Part shown: piece after piece, positions 7,571-16,486 of the stretch
How the letters are laid out: each line of letters starts with the position of its first letter
Position numbering within the stretch: position 1 is the first letter of the stretch
Translations under genes and position numbers: made by a program
Notes under the pieces: generated by a model
Databases searched by the model: none
The model's input: the letters and a program-made list of their open reading frames with translations, nothing else
What the model was told of the DNA's origin: nothing
Assembly (NCBI GenBank): GCA_018396705.1
Contig: JAGTQZ010000005.1
Coordinates: 1-42,901 of the forward strand
Source: Candidatus Bathyarchaeota archaeon
GTDB lineage: Archaea > Thermoproteota > Bathyarchaeia > Bathyarchaeales > Bathycorpusculaceae
Direction: 5' to 3'
Length of the DNA: 42,901 bases

Positions 7571-10447
7571 TTGAAAGAACAGCCTAGAAACGCTTTTGAC
7601 CTTTTAGTCAAGCCTGTTCGCCGCTTGATTGAGCAGAGGGGATTCTCAAAACCAACAGAGCCGCAGGAAAAGATCATTCCGCTTATTCTTGAGGGGAAGA
7701 CTGTCCTGCTTATTTCACCGACAGCTACTGGCAAGACTGAAGCCGCTTTTCTACCAGTTTTAAGCATGCTTTTACAGGAGCCTCAGCCTCCAGGTATAAA
7801 AGTGCTTTACATCACGCCTTTGAGGGCTTTAAACCGTGATATGCTGGAGCGCCTAGAATGGTGGTGCAACAACCTAGACATCAAGTTGGCAGTTAGGCAT
7901 GGTGACACGGAGACACGTGAGCGTGCAAGACAGGCGCGAAGCCCACCGGATATTTTAATTACGACTCCAGAGACATTGCAAGCTATTTTAGTCGGTTGGG
8001 TTATGAGGAAGCACTTGCAGCACGTGCGTTGGGTGATAATTGACGAAGTACATGAAATGGCAGACAGTAAACGGGGAAGCCAGCTTGCCCTAAGCCTTGA
8101 AAGGCTACGCGCCATAGTCGGAAAAGACTTCCAAGTTATAGGGTTATCCGCTACCATTGGCAGCCCAGAGAAAGTTGCCCAGTTTCTTGTTGGAAACGGC
8201 CGTTCAGTGGAGATTGTGCGGGTTCCGGTTGCCAGAAAAATGCGTTTGAAAATCCTTTATCCAAAGCCTAAGCCTGAAGATTTTGAGCTAGCTGAAAGAC
8301 TTTATACGCATCCCGAGGTCGCGGCTAGGCTCAGGGTTATCCGCGACTATATTAGCCGCCACCAGTCTGTGCTACTTTTCACGAATACTAGGGCTATTTC
8401 GGAGGTTTTGGCAAGCCGCTTTAAGGTTTGGGATATAGACTTCCCAGTCTCTATACATCATGGCTCTTTAGCTAAGCCCTCACGTATAGCCGCTGAAAAA
8501 GGCCTAAAAAATGGTGAACTCAAAGGACTAGTTTGCACAAGTAGCCTTGAACTTGGTATAGACGTGGGCCGCATAGACTTGGTCATTCAGTACATGAGCC
8601 CCCGCCAAGTTACAAGGCTAATACAGCGGGTTGGCAGAAGTGGCCACAGAATAGGCCACATAGCCCAAGGAGTAATCATCACCATGGATTCCGATGATAC
8701 TTTGGAGGCGTTAGCTATAGCAAGACGCGCTTTGAAAGAGGATTTAGAGCCTGTTGATATTCCACCGAAGCCCTACGACGCTTTAGCGCACCAAATTGCA
8801 GGGCTTCTCCTAAAACAAAAGAGGCTGGAGTTTGGCGAGATCCTTGAAATGTTTAGGAAAGCCTATCCGTATATGGATTTAACCATGGAGGATATTGAAA
8901 AAATTTTACGGTATATGCATGACCGTTTTCCAAGACTGGCTTGGGTTTCCTTCGAGGATAAGGTCGCTTTAAAACCGCGGAGGACAAGGGCACTTTTTGA
9001 ATACTATTTTGATAACTTGTCCATGATTCCAGAAGAGAAACAATATTTGGTGATTGATGAGACAGCAAACTCGGCTGTGGGCATTTTAGATGAGGCTTTC
9101 ATGGCGGAATATGGTAAACCCGGAATAAAATTCATAATCCGCGGAAGCCCGTGGCGAATCATCCACATTTCAGGCGACAAGGTTTACGTCAAACCAGTAG
9201 ACGACCCAACCGGGGCGATTCCAAGCTGGATAGGCGAAGAAATTCCTGTGCCTTTTGAGGTAGCTCAAGAAGTCGGCGCAATAAGAGGCTTTGTTGAAGA
9301 ACAAATATGCAAGAGGGTTTCACCCGAAGAAGTTGCTGCTAAGCTTAGCGAACAGTATCCAGCCGACAAGGAAACCATTTTGGATGCTTTGGCTGAAACC
9401 GTTGAACAAGTTTCCGCTGGACTGCTTGTTCCAACAGATAAGCGAATAATAGTTGAGAGTTGGGAAGATTTCGTAATTGTTCATTCTCATTTTGGCTCTC
9501 TTGTTAATAGGGCTTTAGCCCAACTTATTGGGCAACTGCTCTCCGAAAGGATTGGTTATAGCGTTGTTGTTCAGCATGATCCATACCGCATATTCATACA
9601 AACCATGTGCGCAGCGAGCGCCGACCAAATAGTCGAGCTGATCAATGAAATGGCTTTTATGGAAGAACAAAATGTTAGAGATAGCCTAACAAGAGCCACG
9701 GTTAAGACCGGGCTTTTTAAGAGACGCTTGATTCATGTGGCGAGACGCTTTGGCGCGCTTGAAAAGTGGGCGGACTTTAGTAATGTAAGCCTCCAAAGAC
9801 TTCTCAAAAGTTTCGAGGGAACCCCAATATTCGAAGAGGCCCTAAAAGAGGTTTTCCTCAAAGACTTGGATGTTAAAAGGCTTGTCCAAGTTTTGGAGAA
9901 AATACGCAAGGGCGAAATAACAGTAGAAAAAGTTGAAACCAGTGGCACAGCCACACCAGTCGCGCGGGTTGGCATTGAACGCGTAAGCATGAAAACAGAT
10001 TTGATTCCACCCGAACGGATGCATGCCGTGCTTGTCGAGTCTGCTAAGGCAAGGTTATTGAACGAGACATGTGTATTCATCTGCACAAACTGTTGGAGCT
10101 ACGCTGACATGATACGCATCAAAGACTTACCAGCGAAACCCAAATGTCCCAAGTGTGGATCTGAAGCTTTGGGGCTTCTGAAAGAGGAAGAGGAAAAAGT
10201 TTTGCCACTCATCGAGAAGAAAGGCGAAAAACTGACTAAAAGCGAAGAAAAATTACAAAGACAGGCTGTTCAAACCGCCCGCTTAATAGAAAAGTATGGA
10301 AAAGCAGCTGCGGTGGCCCTCTGTGCCAGAAAAGTTCAACCCCAAGACGTGAAAGAAGTTCTTGAAAAGAATACACGGCTTGATGATAAATTTTACGAGC
10401 TTGTCTTAGAAGCAGAACGCAAAGCCATAAGCAAAAGATTCTGGTGA
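7571..10447 (+). CDS. lhr: Lhr-family SF2 DNA helicase (large archaeal form)
   Basis: This is a 958-residue helicase. Motif I is SPTATGKTEA (49-58), motif Ia ITPLRALNRDM, motif II DEVH (158-161), motif III LSATIG, and motif VI RLIQRVGRSGHR. The Lhr winged-helix and Lhr-core regions follow. A zinc-ribbon-like cysteine set (FICTNCW, then KCPKCGS) lies near residues 840-865, followed by a helical tail. Lhr proteins translocate 3' to 5' on single-stranded DNA and unwind forks and RNA:DNA hybrids in repair. The start is TTG, which gives the natural N-terminus PRNAFDLLVKPVRRLI; upstream SD support is weak. The second helicase gene in the window, it is unlinked to the Hef-like one. Confidence 0.92.
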   Translation: MKEQPRNAFDLLVKPVRRLIEQRGFSKPTEPQEKIIPLILEGKTVLLISPTATGKTEAAFLPVLSMLLQEPQPPGIKVLYITPLRALNRDMLERLEWWCNNLDIKLAVRHGDTETRERARQARSPPDILITTPETLQAILVGWVMRKHLQHVRWVIIDEVHEMADSKRGSQLALSLERLRAIVGKDFQVIGLSATIGSPEKVAQFLVGNGRSVEIVRVPVARKMRLKILYPKPKPEDFELAERLYTHPEVAARLRVIRDYISRHQSVLLFTNTRAISEVLASRFKVWDIDFPVSIHHGSLAKPSRIAAEKGLKNGELKGLVCTSSLELGIDVGRIDLVIQYMSPRQVTRLIQRVGRSGHRIGHIAQGVIITMDSDDTLEALAIARRALKEDLEPVDIPPKPYDALAHQIAGLLLKQKRLEFGEILEMFRKAYPYMDLTMEDIEKILRYMHDRFPRLAWVSFEDKVALKPRRTRALFEYYFDNLSMIPEEKQYLVIDETANSAVGILDEAFMAEYGKPGIKFIIRGSPWRIIHISGDKVYVKPVDDPTGAIPSWIGEEIPVPFEVAQEVGAIRGFVEEQICKRVSPEEVAAKLSEQYPADKETILDALAETVEQVSAGLLVPTDKRIIVESWEDFVIVHSHFGSLVNRALAQLIGQLLSERIGYSVVVQHDPYRIFIQTMCAASADQIVELINEMAFMEEQNVRDSLTRATVKTGLFKRRLIHVARRFGALEKWADFSNVSLQRLLKSFEGTPIFEEALKEVFLKDLDVKRLVQVLEKIRKGEITVEKVETSGTATPVARVGIERVSMKTDLIPPERMHAVLVESAKARLLNETCVFICTNCWSYADMIRIKDLPAKPKCPKCGSEALGLLKEEEEKVLPLIEKKGEKLTKSEEKLQRQAVQTARLIEKYGKAAAVALCARKVQPQDVKEVLEKNTRLDDKFYELVLEAERKAISKRFW

Positions 10448-10537
10448 AAATTCAAGAGACTTACAACAACTTTTAAATGGGAGACTACGTTAATCTGGGT
10501 GAGCAAAGTAGCTCTCTAGAAGTGTGGAGATAAGAAT

Positions 10538-10864
10538 TTGGAGATAAGTCGAAGAAGACTCCGTGAAGAAGTCTTGAATAGGATCAAGTATGTGAAAAAC
10601 TGTGTTTTGGCAAGGGAGCTTTGCCTACTAATTCGCACAAACAGAGCTGTCTTAGAACCTAAAGATGTGCAGGAAATCTGCCTCTACATTTCAGGCTTAT
10701 GCAGGGAAGAGGGATGCGAAGAACCTAGCGAGCTTTGCCGCAAGGCAGCCGAAGCTGTTGGCTCCGGAGACGAGGAAAAATATTTAGAGCTGTGCGCCCA
10801 AAGCGCCATGAAATGCGGTGAGTCTAGAAGACCAACGCCAAAAAGGGAAACCTACGTGGCCTAG
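10538..10864 (+). CDS. Small cysteine-rich hypothetical protein
   Basis: A 108-residue protein of unknown family with a TTG start; GGAGATAAG lies at good spacing upstream. It has eight cysteines in a mainly helical, charged sequence (for example ELCLLIRT, EICLYISGLC, EEGCEEPSELC), which suggests metal or Fe-S binding or disulfides. No signal peptide. A TATA-like cttttaaat lies about 65 bp upstream. The regular reading frame, codon use and RBS support a real gene; I assign no function. Confidence 0.6.
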   Translation: MEISRRRLREEVLNRIKYVKNCVLARELCLLIRTNRAVLEPKDVQEICLYISGLCREEGCEEPSELCRKAAEAVGSGDEEKYLELCAQSAMKCGESRRPTPKRETYVA

Positions 10865-10977
10865 AATCAGAAAATTTTAAAAATTAGAAAAGAGACACTG
10901 CTAAATCCGGAAAAGGGAGGCTTCCCAAACTGTTCATAGCTCCTTACGTCCCAACACCCTTACCAGTCGTCCGTCAC

Positions 10978-11406
10978 ATGCTTATTCTGGCACAGCTAAA
11001 ACCCGGAGAAGTATTCTTTGACCTAGGTGCTGGAGACGGTAGAACCGTTATAATGGCCGCAAAAGATTTTGGAGCAAGAGCTGTCGGTGTTGAACTCCGC
11101 GAAGATCTTGCTAAAAAAGCCTTAAGCAGCGTTTATGAAGAGGGCCTTCAAGACAGAGTAACCATAGTTAACGGCGACATGTTTAACGTTGACCTATCCT
11201 CAGCAGATGTTGTATTTCTGTATTTGACGACAAGCGCCAACGAGAAGATAAGGCCAAAACTCGAAGCTGAACTTAAATCCGGTGCTCGAGTAGTTTCTCA
11301 CGACTATGAGATTGTAGGTTGGAAACCCCTCAAAGTTGAGAATTTCTGCGAAAACCCGAAACTGGGATATCCATCCCACACCATCTACCTATACAGAAAA
11401 GGTTGA
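10978..11406 (+). CDS. Class I SAM-dependent methyltransferase
   Basis: The SAM-binding glycine motif is clear in VFFDLGAGDGRTV, followed by AVGVELREDL (acidic end of strand 2), VTIVNGDMF and VVFLYLTT. The usual N-terminal helix of this small subfamily (APYVPTPxxVVRxML) is encoded in frame upstream of the ATG: the reading frame continues back to 10888 and spells LFIAPYVPTPLPVVRHM. The only plausible initiator with a Shine-Dalgarno (GGGAGG at 10915-10920) would be CTG at 10930, so the protein is probably about 158 residues. I give the first canonical ATG. The substrate is unknown; relatives modify small molecules or proteins. Confidence 0.72.
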   Translation: MLILAQLKPGEVFFDLGAGDGRTVIMAAKDFGARAVGVELREDLAKKALSSVYEEGLQDRVTIVNGDMFNVDLSSADVVFLYLTTSANEKIRPKLEAELKSGARVVSHDYEIVGWKPLKVENFCENPKLGYPSHTIYLYRKG

Positions 11407-11465
11407 CAAAATCTTAGAAGCTTAAATTATCTGCGTGACTGGCAAAATAACTTTTAAATTCAGGC

Positions 11466-12035
11466 GTGTTTCCTTCAAAGATTGATACAAAAAGAGCATC
11501 GTGGGAGCCAATGCAGGAAATGTTGTTTGTTCCATGGCAGCATGTTGCAGACTGGAGATGTAACACGTGTGGTTTATGCTGCAAAGCCTACAGTGTAGTT
11601 CTAAACTTCCAAGAATGGCTAAACATAGTTAAAAACTTTGGAGTGGAAACGACAGCCACAGGCTTAAACAAGCTTTATTTGAGGCGGAAAAGCGACGGCT
11701 CATGCATATTTCTCTATAGACTTTCAAACATGCACTTGTGTGGGTTACAACATATGAAACCTATAGCATGTAAACTCTGGCCCTTTAAGATTCTAACATC
11801 TCCAAGATATGGATATGCAAGAGAAGCTGCCTATCCATATCTTGGCAAACTTCTTTACGTTTACGTGGACTCAACGTGTACTGGACTGCGGTACGGAAGG
11901 CCAACATGGGAGTTTGCAAACTATACAATCAAAGAGTTTATAGAAATTGCCATCGGAACCCGCAAAGAACAAAGCAAAAGCACAGCAAACATAAGCTTGG
12001 TCCAGCAACCACTCTCCTTGCGAAGAATCTTCTAA
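11466..12035 (+). CDS. YkgJ-family cysteine-cluster protein (putative Fe-S or Zn binding)
   Basis: The CxxCGxCC motif (CNTCGLCC) near the N-terminus, then CIFL, HLCGL and KPIACKLWPF, define the YkgJ/UPF0153 family, which binds a metal or Fe-S centre of unknown role. The GTG at 11466 opens the frame, but a TATA-like cttttaaat at about 11451-11459 would place the transcript start near 11480. The real start is therefore probably ATG 11511 (MQEMLFVPWQHVADWRC). The end overlaps nothing; the ligase gene converges from the other strand about 50 bp on. Confidence 0.72.
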   Translation: MFPSKIDTKRASWEPMQEMLFVPWQHVADWRCNTCGLCCKAYSVVLNFQEWLNIVKNFGVETTATGLNKLYLRRKSDGSCIFLYRLSNMHLCGLQHMKPIACKLWPFKILTSPRYGYAREAAYPYLGKLLYVYVDSTCTGLRYGRPTWEFANYTIKEFIEIAIGTRKEQSKSTANISLVQQPLSLRRIF

Positions 12036-12084
12036 AAAAGCTTGCATGGCTTGCACATAATTTTGTTTTACACCCAACAGCTAT

Positions 12085-13881
12085 TTAAATAGATTGTATT
12101 GGGAAGCGTTCATACTGCAACTCATACAGTTTTCTAAGCTTCTCAATAGTGTCTATTTCCTCAACCGTTTTGTCTATTCTAAACCGCACTATTTTCGGCA
12201 CGCGCAATGCATAACCGCTCGTGTACTCATCTGTCTCTTGAATCTCTTGATACGTCACCTCCACAACCACCATTGGTTTCACGAATACACCCTCATCGTC
12301 TCCAACCGTTTTTGTCCTCTCGATGATTGTTGTGAGGCCCTCCATGGTTTGCTCCGGCAAGTTAGAGACTTTACCGATGGTGTAGAGTTTACGCTCTTTG
12401 GAGTCGCGCACCGCCAGCAGGAAAGACGAGTACAGGCCTGCACGTTTGCCCTTTCCATACAAGGCTTTCACGATTGTGCAGTCTATGGTGTCACGTTCAG
12501 GTTTTAGCTTTAGCCAAGTGTAGGTGCGTTGCCCAATCTCGTAGGGCGAATTCAAGTTTTTAACTACGATGCCCTCATAGCCCCTCTTTAGAGCCTCATC
12601 GTAAAAGCGCATCAACTCAACCTCGTTTTGGCATTCAAAACCTTCAGCCAAAAACTCCGGTGGAACAACTTCCAAAAGGTATTTGCGCCTCTCGGAAAGT
12701 GGCAACTCGATGAGCTCTTTCCCGTTTAAGAATAGAATATCAAAGGCTCCGTAAGTTACGCGAACCTTAGCCATTCTTTCGGCAAGCTCTTTAGATGTGA
12801 GTTCCCTTGGCACTGTTCTTTCAAGCATAGCCTGGAAGGGTAAAGGGTTGCCGTTCTGGTTCACGGCGAAAACTTCACCGTCTACAATACAGCTTTGAGC
12901 CTTGAATGTTTTGGCTATCTCTATAATTTCGGGAAGCGTCTGCGATTTCTCTACGCCGCGCCTTGAGAAAAGCCATATCTGAGTGCCCCACTTGTGCACT
13001 TGAAGACGACTTCCATCAATCTTGTACTCAGCCCTAACCGGGTAGACAACCCTATCCGGCTCGTAAAGGTGGGCCAGTTGAGGTTTAATGAACTGGCCTG
13101 GGCGAATCTTCACCTCTGCAAGTTTAAGCAGTCCTTCAGAAGCCAAACTTATACCTTCAGCTAAACCAACGATAGCGCAGGCGCTTTGAATAAGCTCCAC
13201 TGGAACATTGTATGCCTTGGCTGCAGCTCGCATAACCGTGCTCGCGTGATAGCCAAGCTTCAAGTCGCCCAAAAGTAGCCTAACAATGTACTTTGCCTCT
13301 AAGGGCGTACTAATCCGCAAGAGACTAGAGACATAAAGCTCGCGTTCTTTAACGCCCTTTAATTTTGGCAGGAACCTAATAGCCTCATAGATCTCGTTGA
13401 CGGAAAGGGAAGCTTCCATAGGCTTTTTAAGGAGATATGCAACCTCACCGTGTTCGCCATAATCTATCATGAGCTTTTTAACCTCGCTTAAGGGAGCACC
13501 TGTAGCAAGACTTATACTTCTCTCAACTAGTCCAGGACCAACTTTCAAGCTTTCTTCTGTTAGTATTCCAAGGGCAAAACGAGCCTTAACCTCGAGAGGT
13601 AAAGCAGGATCGTGGAAAAATTTGGATAGCTCTGTTTCTTTGCCTTTTTTTCCGCGGAGAACAGCCAAACGCTCGTAAACCTCAACAATTTTCGCGAAAG
13701 GCACATCCTTTTTGGGCTGCACACCATCCATGTAGAGGCGTATCAAATAGTAGGGTATGCCAGTCCGCCACTCGATCTGTTCAGGAGAAAAACCAGCTTC
13801 AATAAGCCTTAAAACAGCCTCTTTTGGAGAGCCATACGCCTCAATCAACTCTTTTATGGTCGGCGGCTTAACTATTGACAT
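12085..13881 (-). CDS. lig: ATP-dependent DNA ligase
   Basis: A 598-residue archaeal replicative and repair ligase. The adenylation motif KIDG is at residues 287-290, with K287 the AMP-accepting lysine (AEYKIDGSRLQ). The N-terminal DNA-binding domain precedes it, then the nucleotidyltransferase core (CIVDGEVFAV, GYEGIVVKN, TWLKLKPE) and the C-terminal OB domain. The first 55 residues form a helix-turn-helix-like region (RLIEAGFSPEQIEWRTGIPY). It seals nicks and joins Okazaki fragments in the nucleus-free cytoplasm. It is the last gene of a minus-strand group with the KaiC-like ATPase (20 bp upstream) and the AbrB-like protein. Confidence 0.95.
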   Translation of the reverse strand: MSIVKPPTIKELIEAYGSPKEAVLRLIEAGFSPEQIEWRTGIPYYLIRLYMDGVQPKKDVPFAKIVEVYERLAVLRGKKGKETELSKFFHDPALPLEVKARFALGILTEESLKVGPGLVERSISLATGAPLSEVKKLMIDYGEHGEVAYLLKKPMEASLSVNEIYEAIRFLPKLKGVKERELYVSSLLRISTPLEAKYIVRLLLGDLKLGYHASTVMRAAAKAYNVPVELIQSACAIVGLAEGISLASEGLLKLAEVKIRPGQFIKPQLAHLYEPDRVVYPVRAEYKIDGSRLQVHKWGTQIWLFSRRGVEKSQTLPEIIEIAKTFKAQSCIVDGEVFAVNQNGNPLPFQAMLERTVPRELTSKELAERMAKVRVTYGAFDILFLNGKELIELPLSERRKYLLEVVPPEFLAEGFECQNEVELMRFYDEALKRGYEGIVVKNLNSPYEIGQRTYTWLKLKPERDTIDCTIVKALYGKGKRAGLYSSFLLAVRDSKERKLYTIGKVSNLPEQTMEGLTTIIERTKTVGDDEGVFVKPMVVVEVTYQEIQETDEYTSGYALRVPKIVRFRIDKTVEEIDTIEKLRKLYELQYERFPIQSI

Positions 13882-13901
13882 GGCTCTTGCCAGCTACCCA
13901 A

Positions 13902-15155
13902 CTATTTTTCCTCTTCAGATGTTTTACTAAGCGGTTCAACAATCCTTAAGAAACCGTCTTTTGTTATGTCAACCCTTATTCTTCGACGTTCAAAATTGCA
14001 CATTCTACAGTCCAAAACACGGACTATGCGGACAAAATCGCCTCTTTCAACGCCTAAATCTACTTGCTGGTCATACCAATAGACACGTCCGTAATCCACT
14101 ATTATTGTTCCATCCAAATTGTGGGCTAAACCTATGCCCCCAGCCATGTCATAGCTATCCCAAACCTCGGAGCTTCGCTGGTTCACATACAAAGCGGTTA
14201 TGCCATGCACTTGGTTATAGCGGGCCAACTCCATGACACGGTATTTGAGGGCGCCGCGATAAGATTCAAGCACCGTGACAGAGTCGATTATGGCTAATTC
14301 AATTTTCTCTTTTTCAGCTACATAGCGGTATGCTTCGGCGAAGGTGTTCCAGTCACGGAGCTCCGGATAAGCCACCGTATCCAAAACAAAAAGGTTTTGC
14401 CGTATTTTCTCCCAGTCCAGGCCTAAAATGTCGGCTTTTTGTTTAAGTCTAGACTGCAAATCAAAGCGGGGTGTAGCGCTTTTCCAAGTATCTTCAGCTG
14501 TCGCGTAAAGCACCCTTCTGCCAGAAGCTGCTACTCTTACGGCTATCTCCTCAACAAGAATTGATTTGCCGGCGCCGGGCAAACCTGTTATGGCAAATTG
14601 TCCACAAATAGGGATGCCGCCTAAACCTTTCCCCTCCGGCGTCAAAAACAGGTTATCTAGAAAAGTGCCTGTTGAAAAACCCAGCAAAGGCTTTTTTGCT
14701 TCAACAGCCTCATCTGGCCGGAGCACGAAAGCCTCAAGTTTCTCTTTTCCTTCGCGGATTTCTGCTGTCATGGGTTTTGTGGCAAGCTCCCACTCGTCTG
14801 CTGGCATTCTAGCGGTTTTCATAGCCTCGGCCAGTGTCTGCGCCATGGCCCTAACTAGACTTTCAATTTCAGGAGCCACAACAGCAGTTTCAGCTTTTGG
14901 AATAGGCCCTTCAACGGGTTTTATTGTCGGAGTTTCCATAGGTGTTTTCTCAATAAATTTAGGTTTCACCTCCTCCGTGAGCGCCCACAATTCACCCTTC
15001 CGTTCCACAATTCCCTTATTTTTCAAAGTTTGAAGAATCGCATAAGCTGAGTTCGGTCCATATTTTGGGATACCTAACCCTTCAGCAATTTCGCTTAGAG
15101 AAGCCCCAGCCTCCCGTGTTTTGAGAAATTCAACTACATCTTTTTCCTCCACCAT
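13902..15155 (-). CDS. KaiC/RadA-like ATPase with N-terminal winged helix
   Basis: Residues 1-60 form a winged helix (ASLSEIAEGLGIPKYGPNSA, then LKNKGIVERKGELW). A low-complexity linker follows to about 150, then a RecA-fold core with Walker A GLPGAGKS (191-198) and Walker B IELAIIDS (285-292). Only one RecA domain is present, unlike cyanobacterial KaiC. The C-terminal part contains a CRMC pair (LDCRMCNFERRRI). Such KaiC-like proteins are common in archaea and mostly uncharacterised; the winged helix suggests DNA binding. The gene lies 20 bp upstream of DNA ligase and 46 bp downstream of the AbrB-like gene, so a DNA-repair or replication-linked role is a fair inference. Confidence 0.82.
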   Translation of the reverse strand: MVEEKDVVEFLKTREAGASLSEIAEGLGIPKYGPNSAYAILQTLKNKGIVERKGELWALTEEVKPKFIEKTPMETPTIKPVEGPIPKAETAVVAPEIESLVRAMAQTLAEAMKTARMPADEWELATKPMTAEIREGKEKLEAFVLRPDEAVEAKKPLLGFSTGTFLDNLFLTPEGKGLGGIPICGQFAITGLPGAGKSILVEEIAVRVAASGRRVLYATAEDTWKSATPRFDLQSRLKQKADILGLDWEKIRQNLFVLDTVAYPELRDWNTFAEAYRYVAEKEKIELAIIDSVTVLESYRGALKYRVMELARYNQVHGITALYVNQRSSEVWDSYDMAGGIGLAHNLDGTIIVDYGRVYWYDQQVDLGVERGDFVRIVRVLDCRMCNFERRRIRVDITKDGFLRIVEPLSKTSEEEK

Positions 15156-15201
15156 AACTGTCCCAATTAAGTATCTGCGACCAAAAGTATAAAGATTCAG
15201 T

Positions 15202-15396
15202 TTATGCTATTTGGCCCTTGGCTTGTTGTTGACGTTTTTCTATCACAAGCCTCTCGCCGTCAATTCTCACAGTCACGTCCTCTCCAACTTTGAAAGGAAA
15301 GCTCGTATCCGATGAAACCTCTTTTGGTATGTAAATGAAAATTTTATGATACCTCTTACCTCTGTCTACAACCTTGCCTTTCCCTTCACCAGTCAT
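15202..15396 (-). CDS. Small AbrB/SpoVT-like swapped-hairpin protein
   Basis: A 64-residue protein whose middle reads YHKIFIYIPKEVSSDTSFPF followed by KVGEDVTVRIDGERLVIEK. The pattern strand-IPKEV...F.VGE.V.V.I.G..LVIEK resembles AbrB/SpoVT DNA-binding or scaffold domains. It lies upstream of the KaiC-like ATPase and ligase, in the same direction, and may regulate or bind that group. Family assignment is by pattern only. Confidence 0.65.
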   Translation of the reverse strand: MTGEGKGKVVDRGKRYHKIFIYIPKEVSSDTSFPFKVGEDVTVRIDGERLVIEKRQQQAKGQIA

Positions 15397-15461
15397 AGGC
15401 GCCTACGCGCCCCATCATTCAATATAAAGTTTAATTGTGAATATAAAATTTTTAAGGGACT

Positions 15462-16322
15462 TCACGATGCCGCTTTAATTTCGAATTCGCAGTACGGATC
15501 ACCCATGGCGATGCATTTCGTTTCCTTAACTTCCACGTCCTTTCCGAAAAATCGAGCAAATATTCCGGCAATTGCGCCTCTATAAAATTGGCTTTGCGGC
15601 TTTTCTTTTTTACTCAATTCACATTCATAACTCTGGTAAATCCGCAGTTTTGCGCGTCCCTTTTCCGTATCTATTTCCACCTTGTCGATCACGCCCCAAC
15701 CGAGGGTCATGTTCATGGCTTTAGCAACTTCAATCACGTCTTCGAGCTTGTTTGATTTTACAATGTCCATATAATCATCAAAGATTTCGGCACCCATACT
15801 GAAGCCCTGATAATAAAGCATGGCTTCGCCAGCTGTTCCAAACTTTTCCCTTACGCCGTTGAAAAGGGCTTCATAAACACTTCTTCTAAAAACAACAGCC
15901 CTTTCACCAGCGGTGATTAATGGGAAGAAATAGTTGTCAAAGATTACACATTTTCCTTGAGGCTTTATTATTTTCACATTTTTGACAAAATCGTAGCTCT
16001 TCTTGAGAATCTCCAAAGTTTCCTCAGGGGTTACTTTTGCTCTTGAAAAATCTAGAAAGGATATAACGTTTACTGCTGGTTTGCCAGCATCCTCCATGGA
16101 AAACTGTATGTAACGGATTATTATGCCAAAACTCTCTGCCAACTCAGCCAATTTTCTAAGGTTCCCCTTCTCTACCCTTGATTCGATGGCGAAACCATAA
16201 ATTTTCTGTTTTTCATCGAAAACCATAACCCTTCCGATGTTTAACGGTTTAAAAGTCTGCCTAGACGTTTCGTTACACCCTCCTCGTACAACGTCGTTTA
16301 GGTGGGTGCACGAAATTACCAC
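15462..16322 (-). CDS. V4R (vinyl-4-reductase) domain protein
   Basis: The C-terminal half (residues 130-286) fits the V4R domain: FRRSVYEALFNGVREKFGTA, LGWGVIDKV, FYRGAIAGIFARFFGKDVEV, then KCIAMGDPYCEFEI with its paired cysteines. V4R domains bind small hydrophobic ligands or metals and often act as sensors. The N-terminal 100 residues contain an ACT-like sensory pattern. The GTG at 16322 abuts a perfect inverted repeat, so translation more likely starts inside: GGAGGGTG lies about 50 bases downstream, and the first ATG is residue 33 (MVFDEKQ, at 16226). The intervening codons include no canonical start, so the start is uncertain. Confidence 0.72.
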   Translation of the reverse strand: MVISCTHLNDVVRGGCNETSRQTFKPLNIGRVMVFDEKQKIYGFAIESRVEKGNLRKLAELAESFGIIIRYIQFSMEDAGKPAVNVISFLDFSRAKVTPEETLEILKKSYDFVKNVKIIKPQGKCVIFDNYFFPLITAGERAVVFRRSVYEALFNGVREKFGTAGEAMLYYQGFSMGAEIFDDYMDIVKSNKLEDVIEVAKAMNMTLGWGVIDKVEIDTEKGRAKLRIYQSYECELSKKEKPQSQFYRGAIAGIFARFFGKDVEVKETKCIAMGDPYCEFEIKAAS

Positions 16323-16323
16323 C

Positions 16324-16352
16324 TTGGGTGACTACTCAAAATAGTCACCCAA
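16324..16352. promoter_or_regulatory. Perfect 11-bp inverted repeat (hairpin or operator)
   Basis: The arms ttgggtgacta and tagtcacccaa are separated by the 7-base loop ctcaaaa. It lies between the divergent V4R and TIM-barrel genes, directly upstream of the V4R gene. It could be a regulator-binding site, perhaps for the V4R protein itself, or an RNA hairpin in its leader. Confidence 0.65.
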
Positions 16353-16486
16353 AACAAATAAAAACCTTGCTCATCCAAGATTCTTAACCATTAATTGAAT
16401 TTAAAGAACACCTTTACCCTCAAATTATAAAAACCAGAAAAACAGCCACTAAATATTAAACAACAGCAGCAAATAGGGTGAGATAA

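Noticed and set aside
12094-12507. 137-codon open frame on the plus strand
   Set aside because: It is antisense to the 3' part of DNA ligase, with no start signal and His/Cys-rich shadow composition.
14566-15033. 155-codon open frame on the plus strand
   Set aside because: It is antisense to the KaiC-like ATPase and reads as a low-complexity Ser/Pro-rich shadow.
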